64,000 nt of DNA, from assembly GCF_016495725.1 (NCBI RefSeq), contig NZ_CP054705.1, positions 4,340,001 to 4,404,000 on the forward strand. The letters are read 5' to 3'. Position 1 is the first letter of the stretch. Every line of letters begins with the position of its first letter. The stretch is from Salicibibacter cibarius. GTDB taxonomy: Bacteria > Bacillota > Bacilli > Bacillales > Marinococcaceae. The notes under the pieces are model-generated. The model was not told the origin of the DNA. It saw only the letters and a list, made by a program, of their open reading frames with translations, and did no database searches. The position numbers and the translations under genes are program-made. Shown in pieces: positions 62,735 through 64,000 of this stretch.

Positions 62735-63915
62735 TGATTAGAAAAGAGGCTGAACAGTTAATGCCCTGGCTTTCCGGGATTCGGCGTGATTTTCATATGT
62801 ACCCCGAACTAGGAATGGAAGAATATCGCACCATGGATAAAATCACCGGGTATTTACAAGAGCTTAACATTCCTTATGAAAAGAACATTGCCAACACCGG
62901 TGTTGTAGGGATGATCGAAGGCAACAATCCTGACGGGAAAACGGTTGCGCTCCGGGCAGATATGGATGCGCTTCCCATTCACGAAGAAAATGATGTCCCC
63001 TATCGCTCGAAACACAAAGGCAAAATGCATGCTTGCGGGCATGATGCCCATATGACGATTTTACTCGGTGCGGCCTGTATACTCGCGTCCGCTCGTGCTC
63101 GGCTACCCGGAAACGTTAAGTTGCTTTTCCAACCCGCCGAAGAAACCGTTGGCGGTGCCGCGCCCATGATTAAAGAAGGTGTACTTGAAAATCCCGACGT
63201 TGATGCGGTGCTCGGCTTGCACGTCGCTCCCGAGTTGCCGGTCGGAAGCGTCGGTGTCAAATACGGGCAAATGAACGCATCGTCAGACGCGCTCGCGCTT
63301 ACCGTACATGGAGAAGGGGCCCATGCCGCTTACCCTGCCGGCGGAAAGGATGCCATCGTCATCGCCGCCCAAATCATTTCCGCCCTGCAAACCGTCGTGA
63401 GCCGCAACGTCGATGCCCGTGAAAGTGCGGTCGTTACGTTTGGCACAATATCCGGCGGCACACAGCCTAATATCATTGCGGACCGCGTTCACCTTCAAGG
63501 AACCATGCGGACATTGGATCCGAAGATTCGTACGGGCGCACTCGATCGTATCCAAGAAACGGTGAAGTATGTGGCAAAAGGATTGGGCGGCAGCGCTGAG
63601 CTCGCCATCGAGCCGGGTTACACAGCGCTCATTAATAACGATAAAATGATCGATCTCGTCAAAGGGGTGGGTATTGATCTTCTTGGGGAGAAAAAAGTGA
63701 CAATCATCCCGAAACCGAGCCTCGGCGTTGAAGACTTTTCTTTTTTCGCCGCGGAGGTGCCCGGCGCATTTTACCGATTGGGTGTCCGCAATGAAGAAAA
63801 AGGAATCATTCATGGCGGGCACACACCGCGCTTTGACATCGACGAACGGGCATTGGCGGTAGGCGCGGCGATGCAAGCGGGAAATGTATGGCGGTTTTTT
63901 CGGCAACAGGGGTGA
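62734..63915 (+). CDS. M20 family amidohydrolase
   Basis: A 393-aa enzyme of the M20D (IAA-amino acid hydrolase / N-acyl amino acid deacylase) group. Metal ligands lie in MHACGHDAHMT (Cys, His, Asp, His), FQPAEETVGGA (Glu-Glu) and the C-terminal IIHGGHTPRFDIDE. The dimerisation domain (ALTVHGEGAHAAYPAGG) is intact. Coupled translation with the S66 peptidase suggests that it trims that enzyme's product. Confidence 0.9.
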   Translation: MIRKEAEQLMPWLSGIRRDFHMYPELGMEEYRTMDKITGYLQELNIPYEKNIANTGVVGMIEGNNPDGKTVALRADMDALPIHEENDVPYRSKHKGKMHACGHDAHMTILLGAACILASARARLPGNVKLLFQPAEETVGGAAPMIKEGVLENPDVDAVLGLHVAPELPVGSVGVKYGQMNASSDALALTVHGEGAHAAYPAGGKDAIVIAAQIISALQTVVSRNVDARESAVVTFGTISGGTQPNIIADRVHLQGTMRTLDPKIRTGALDRIQETVKYVAKGLGGSAELAIEPGYTALINNDKMIDLVKGVGIDLLGEKKVTIIPKPSLGVEDFSFFAAEVPGAFYRLGVRNEEKGIIHGGHTPRFDIDERALAVGAAMQAGNVWRFFRQQG

Positions 63916-64000
63916 AGATAACGATCTGGTAAATGAAGACAAAATCACAGGGGACGCGAGCATTTTGTCCTCAAATTTCTTTTTAGTTGACTTATTCAAC

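Noticed and set aside
63283-63999. A 238-codon minus-strand frame at the window end
   Set aside because: It is antisense to the intact M20 amidohydrolase gene, whose metal-site motifs are clear.

Overview
The window comes from a spore-forming, flagellated, Gram-positive member of the Bacillaceae. The gene order is the conserved Bacillus block that in B. subtilis runs from ywjE/pyrG to fabZ, seen here mostly on the minus strand: cls, fadF, thiolase, acdA, rpoE, pyrG, ywjG, spo0F, tal, murAB, glpX, rho, rpmE, prfA, prmC, spoIIR, ywlC, mntP, ywlE, rpiB, ywlG, glyA, upp, atpZ/IBEFHAGDC, ywzB, murAA, spoIID, spoIIQ, spoIIID, mbl, flhO, flhP, fabZ. The ATP synthase carries residues known from alkaliphilic Bacillus (c-subunit P51xxE54xxP57; a-subunit Lys185 and Gly217), and several exported proteins are very acidic. 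I infer a haloalkaliphilic organism; the genus is not decided.

Region by region. 1-5.8 kb: a poly-acidic lipoprotein, fabZ, an EpuA-type protein, flagellar rod/hook genes flhP and flhO, mbl and spoIIID, with an LLM-type oxidoreductase inserted between mbl and spoIIID. 5.9-10.5 kb: a uracil-DNA glycosylase-family protein lacking the usual cluster cysteines, a NERD-domain gene flanked by repeat arrays, then spoIIQ and spoIID. 10.6-15.4 kb: a PanF/YhdT sodium symporter pair, murAA and a DUF1146 gene. 15.4-22.6 kb: the ATP synthase operon. 22.7-36.4 kb: a secreted subtilase, a 1-kb repeat array, upp, glyA, ywlG, rpiB, ywlE, mntP, an M20 peptidase, ywlC, spoIIR, prmC and prfA. 36.5-47.1 kb: a CoA-disulfide-reductase-like enzyme, a 48-residue lipoprotein, zinc-free L31, rho, glpX, murAB, a transaldolase-type enzyme, spo0F, ywjG and pyrG. 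47.9-55.4 kb: rpoE, then a fatty-acid oxidation cluster (tetR, acdA, thiolase, fadF) and cls. 55.5-64 kb: a TAXI-TRAP transporter operon, an IS110-family element, a PPOX-family protein, an S66 peptidase and an M20 amidohydrolase.

The most unusual feature is a set of eight intergenic tandem arrays, about 54 units in total. They belong to three unrelated sequence families but nearly all share a repeat period of exactly 52 bp. Most units contain two inverted half-sites, so each can fold as a hairpin. The shared period, close to five helical turns, points to a common constraint or mechanism. I do not recognise these arrays as a described element.

Other repeat structure: a dispersed repeat of about 95 bp, with an inverted-repeat head that reads as a terminator, sits at the 3' ends of at least seven genes. 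One copy is split by the IS110 element, which reveals its exact ends. The long 5' non-coding part of that element is where an IS110-group bridge RNA is expected. Two MITE-like elements with 4-bp target duplications are also present.
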